Source of the DNA: CAZJAH01 sp964544155
GTDB lineage: Bacteria; Bacteroidota; Ignavibacteria; Kapaibacteriales; UBA2268
DNA length: 34,546 nt
Assembly: GCA_964544155.1 (NCBI GenBank)
Contig: CAZJAH010000031.1
Location: forward strand, 1 to 34,546
Direction of reading: 5' to 3'
Shown here: positions 33,107 through 34,546 of the stretch, in pieces
How positions within the stretch are numbered: the first letter of the stretch is position 1
Layout of the letters: every line of letters starts with the position of its first letter
The notes under the pieces: generated by a model
Told to the model about the DNA's origin: nothing
Seen by the model: the letters and a program-made list of their open reading frames with translations, nothing else
The model's database searches: none
Translations under genes and position numbers: made by a program

Positions 33107-33631
33107 ATGCTCAAAAAACTTTATATATTCGTTGAAGGTGATGACGACGAAAGGTTCATGAAAGGCGTTATGAAGCCGCTTTTCAGGCACAGCTATGATG
33201 ATGTGGAAGTTATACAGTACGCCCAGCTCAAAAGCGAAAAAGTTGATAATTTCATTAAAGCTATAACTACGCTTGGTTTTGACTATATCTTTACAGGGGA
33301 TATGGATTTTGCGCAGTCAGTGAATGAAAAGAAAAGCTACCTTAAGCGCCGCTTTAACCTGCTGGAGGATAAATTTACATTTATAGTGATCACAGAAATC
33401 GAAAGCTGGTACCTTGCAGGAGTAACCCGCGATACCGCCGCCGCCCTCGAAATAGAATACGCAGAAAGAACTGATGCTATCACAAAAGAGGACTTTAACA
33501 AATACTACCGCGGTAATTTTAAATCGAGGATTGACTTCATGCGCGAGCTGATAAAGCGCTTTTCTATGGATATCGCCCGGGAAAAGAACCGTTCCTTCGA
33601 CTACTTTTATAAAATGAATATTCTTTCTTGA
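33107..33631 (+). CDS. Small TOPRIM-like protein, DUF4276/OLD-nuclease-like partner of the ATPase
   Basis: 174 residues with the key pattern of a TOPRIM fold. A first strand ends in Glu (YIFVEGDDDERF, Glu10). A later strand ends in DxD (YIFTGDMDFAQ, Asp65 and Asp67), followed by FIVITEIESWYLAG (92-105), which resembles the E-x-W region of DUF4276 proteins. The C-terminus has NRSFDYFYKM, also reminiscent of that family. Such domains in OLD, Gabija and PARIS AriB cut nucleic acid with divalent metal, under control of the ATPase. The gene starts 1 nt after the ATPase stop. Enzymatic activity and target are not shown by sequence. Confidence 0.65.
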   Translation: MLKKLYIFVEGDDDERFMKGVMKPLFRHSYDDVEVIQYAQLKSEKVDNFIKAITTLGFDYIFTGDMDFAQSVNEKKSYLKRRFNLLEDKFTFIVITEIESWYLAGVTRDTAAALEIEYAERTDAITKEDFNKYYRGNFKSRIDFMRELIKRFSMDIAREKNRSFDYFYKMNILS

Positions 33632-33724
33632 TTAGTATAATTATTTCGAATTATATTTCAGATCAATAAAGGGCAGTTCTTAAGCCGCCACTAAGATAAT
33701 TGTTTATTTATGGGATTCAGAATT

Positions 33725-34480
33725 TCACTTTCCTTTGAATTTCCGGATATATTCCTTTGTGAAGTCAGATAGTACGAGCCTGCCGCTTATTTCAGCACGC
33801 TGCTCCAGCAGTTCGTCCCAGTTTTCTGAGCCCTGCCAGAATATCTTCTTCATCGCTGCGGAGGCTTCGGGGCTGTTTTTGGCAAGCTTTTCGGCAAGAG
33901 CGGTAACGCCGTTATCAAGCTCTTCAATTGTGGCGAAGGTTTCCGCGAAAAGGCCTTTTTCCTTAGACCAATCGCTGTCGTACCATTCATAGTCGATGGA
34001 TATTTGCGAGAAAGCCGCCCTGCCAATTTTTCTTTCCACGGCTGGGCCGACTACAAAAGGCCCAATACCAAGCGCGAATTCACTAAGCTTAATAAGGGCG
34101 TTCTCTACGGCAAGAGCGTAATCAGCCGCGGCAATAAGCCCAACACCTCCGCCGACTGCCTTACCCTGTACCCTTGCAATAATGAATTGCGGGCATTTGC
34201 GCATGGCATTGATCACCCGGGCAAAGCCCATAAAAAATTCTTTTCCGGTATCGAAATCATTTATGGCGAGCAGCTCATCGAATGAAGCCCCGGCGCAGAA
34301 GGCTTTTTCGCCCTCGCTCTGCAGGATTATTACCTTTATGGATTTGTCATCCTTAAGCCTGTTAAATTCGCCGGCAAGATCAGCCAGTACCTTCCCGGGG
34401 AGGGAATTGCTTTTCGGATGAAAAAATATAACTCTTGCCACACTGTCGTTAATATCGGTTCTGACTCCGCCGCCTGCCAT
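33725..34480 (-). CDS. Enoyl-CoA hydratase/isomerase (crotonase) family protein, intact copy
   Basis: 251 residues, the usual crotonase length. The first oxyanion-hole segment is FCAGASFDEL (61-70) and the second QGKAVGGGVGLIAAADYALA (106-125). LSEFALGIGPFVVGPAVERKIG (132-153) corresponds to the region with a conserved acidic residue and resembles methylglutaconyl-CoA hydratase-like members more than classic PG-GT-R enoyl-CoA hydratases. It probably hydrates or isomerises an acyl-CoA, perhaps in leucine or fatty-acid breakdown; the substrate is not determinable. It converges on the TOPRIM-like gene with a 93-bp gap. A broken copy lies in inverted orientation at the other end of the window. 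Confidence 0.88.
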   Translation of the reverse strand: MAGGGVRTDINDSVARVIFFHPKSNSLPGKVLADLAGEFNRLKDDKSIKVIILQSEGEKAFCAGASFDELLAINDFDTGKEFFMGFARVINAMRKCPQFIIARVQGKAVGGGVGLIAAADYALAVENALIKLSEFALGIGPFVVGPAVERKIGRAAFSQISIDYEWYDSDWSKEKGLFAETFATIEELDNGVTALAEKLAKNSPEASAAMKKIFWQGSENWDELLEQRAEISGRLVLSDFTKEYIRKFKGK

Positions 34481-34546
34481 AATTCATTCCTGTATTTTTT
34501 TACTAAATATCCTGCTTTTTATACGCAAAACTATTATTAATATTGA
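33900..34546 (-). repeat. Right copy of the diverged inverted duplication (partner at 1000-1649)
   Basis: The start of the crotonase gene (residues 1 to about 193) and the 66 bp upstream, up to the last base of the window, match 1000-1649 in reverse orientation. The match is still running at the window edge, so the duplication may extend further. Confidence 0.85.

Overview
The window looks like a chromosomal segment of a Bacteroidota-type bacterium (FCB group). The evidence is a protein ending in a type A T9SS (Por) sorting domain, a secreted glutaminyl-peptide cyclotransferase beside a cargo whose predicted mature N-terminus is Gln, a bacillithiol deacetylase (BshB1), and a compact AT-rich layout with weak or absent Shine-Dalgarno sites at many starts. 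The hrcA-grpE-dnaJ cluster, absent from many classical Bacteroidota, makes an Ignavibacteria/Chlorobi-like lineage my best guess; this is inference, not a placement.

Layout: 1-241 holds nothing I can identify. A small lipoprotein (minus) is followed by a frameshifted, truncated crotonase copy (plus), then a methyltransferase/glycosyltransferase/TPR fusion and an L-2-hydroxyglutarate oxidase-like flavoprotein (both minus). Next on the plus strand come mnmE-mnmG, with an exact parS-type site on each side of mnmG, then an RmlD-like reductase, a DUF2461 protein and the split heptose genes hldA and hldC. A minus-strand sdpR-sdpI pair meets them tail to tail. Plus-strand genes resume with glutaminyl cyclotransferase, a leucine-rich-repeat lipoprotein and a T9SS-secreted esterase, ending at a strong bidirectional terminator. 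A long minus-strand run follows: gcvT, a ComEA-like helix-hairpin-helix protein, dnaJ, grpE, hrcA, coaD, a Cu/Zn-type efflux permease with an HMA domain, bshB1, rpiB and serS. From 27.98 kb the plus strand carries manC, an RlpA-like lipoprotein, metG and a two-gene ATPase plus TOPRIM-like module. The window closes with an intact crotonase on the minus strand.

Three things stand out. First, the AT-rich gap between rpiB and serS (about 26.2-26.5 kb) carries two perfect DnaA boxes in opposite orientation plus several near matches, at the point where long minus-strand and plus-strand gene runs diverge. It is a good candidate replication origin (oriC), and the two parS sites lie 17-19 kb away, which fits an origin domain. 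Second, the two crotonase copies form a diverged inverted repeat at the window's ends, enclosing almost everything including the candidate origin. Third, the metG-linked AAA ATPase and TOPRIM-like pair resembles the logic of split OLD/PARIS-type nuclease systems but does not match a named system that I can confirm.

Functionally the window mixes core housekeeping (tRNA wobble modification, tRNA charging, chaperones, CoA, glycine cleavage, pentose phosphate) with cell-surface work (heptose and GDP-mannose precursors, glycosyl transfer, lipoproteins, T9SS export).
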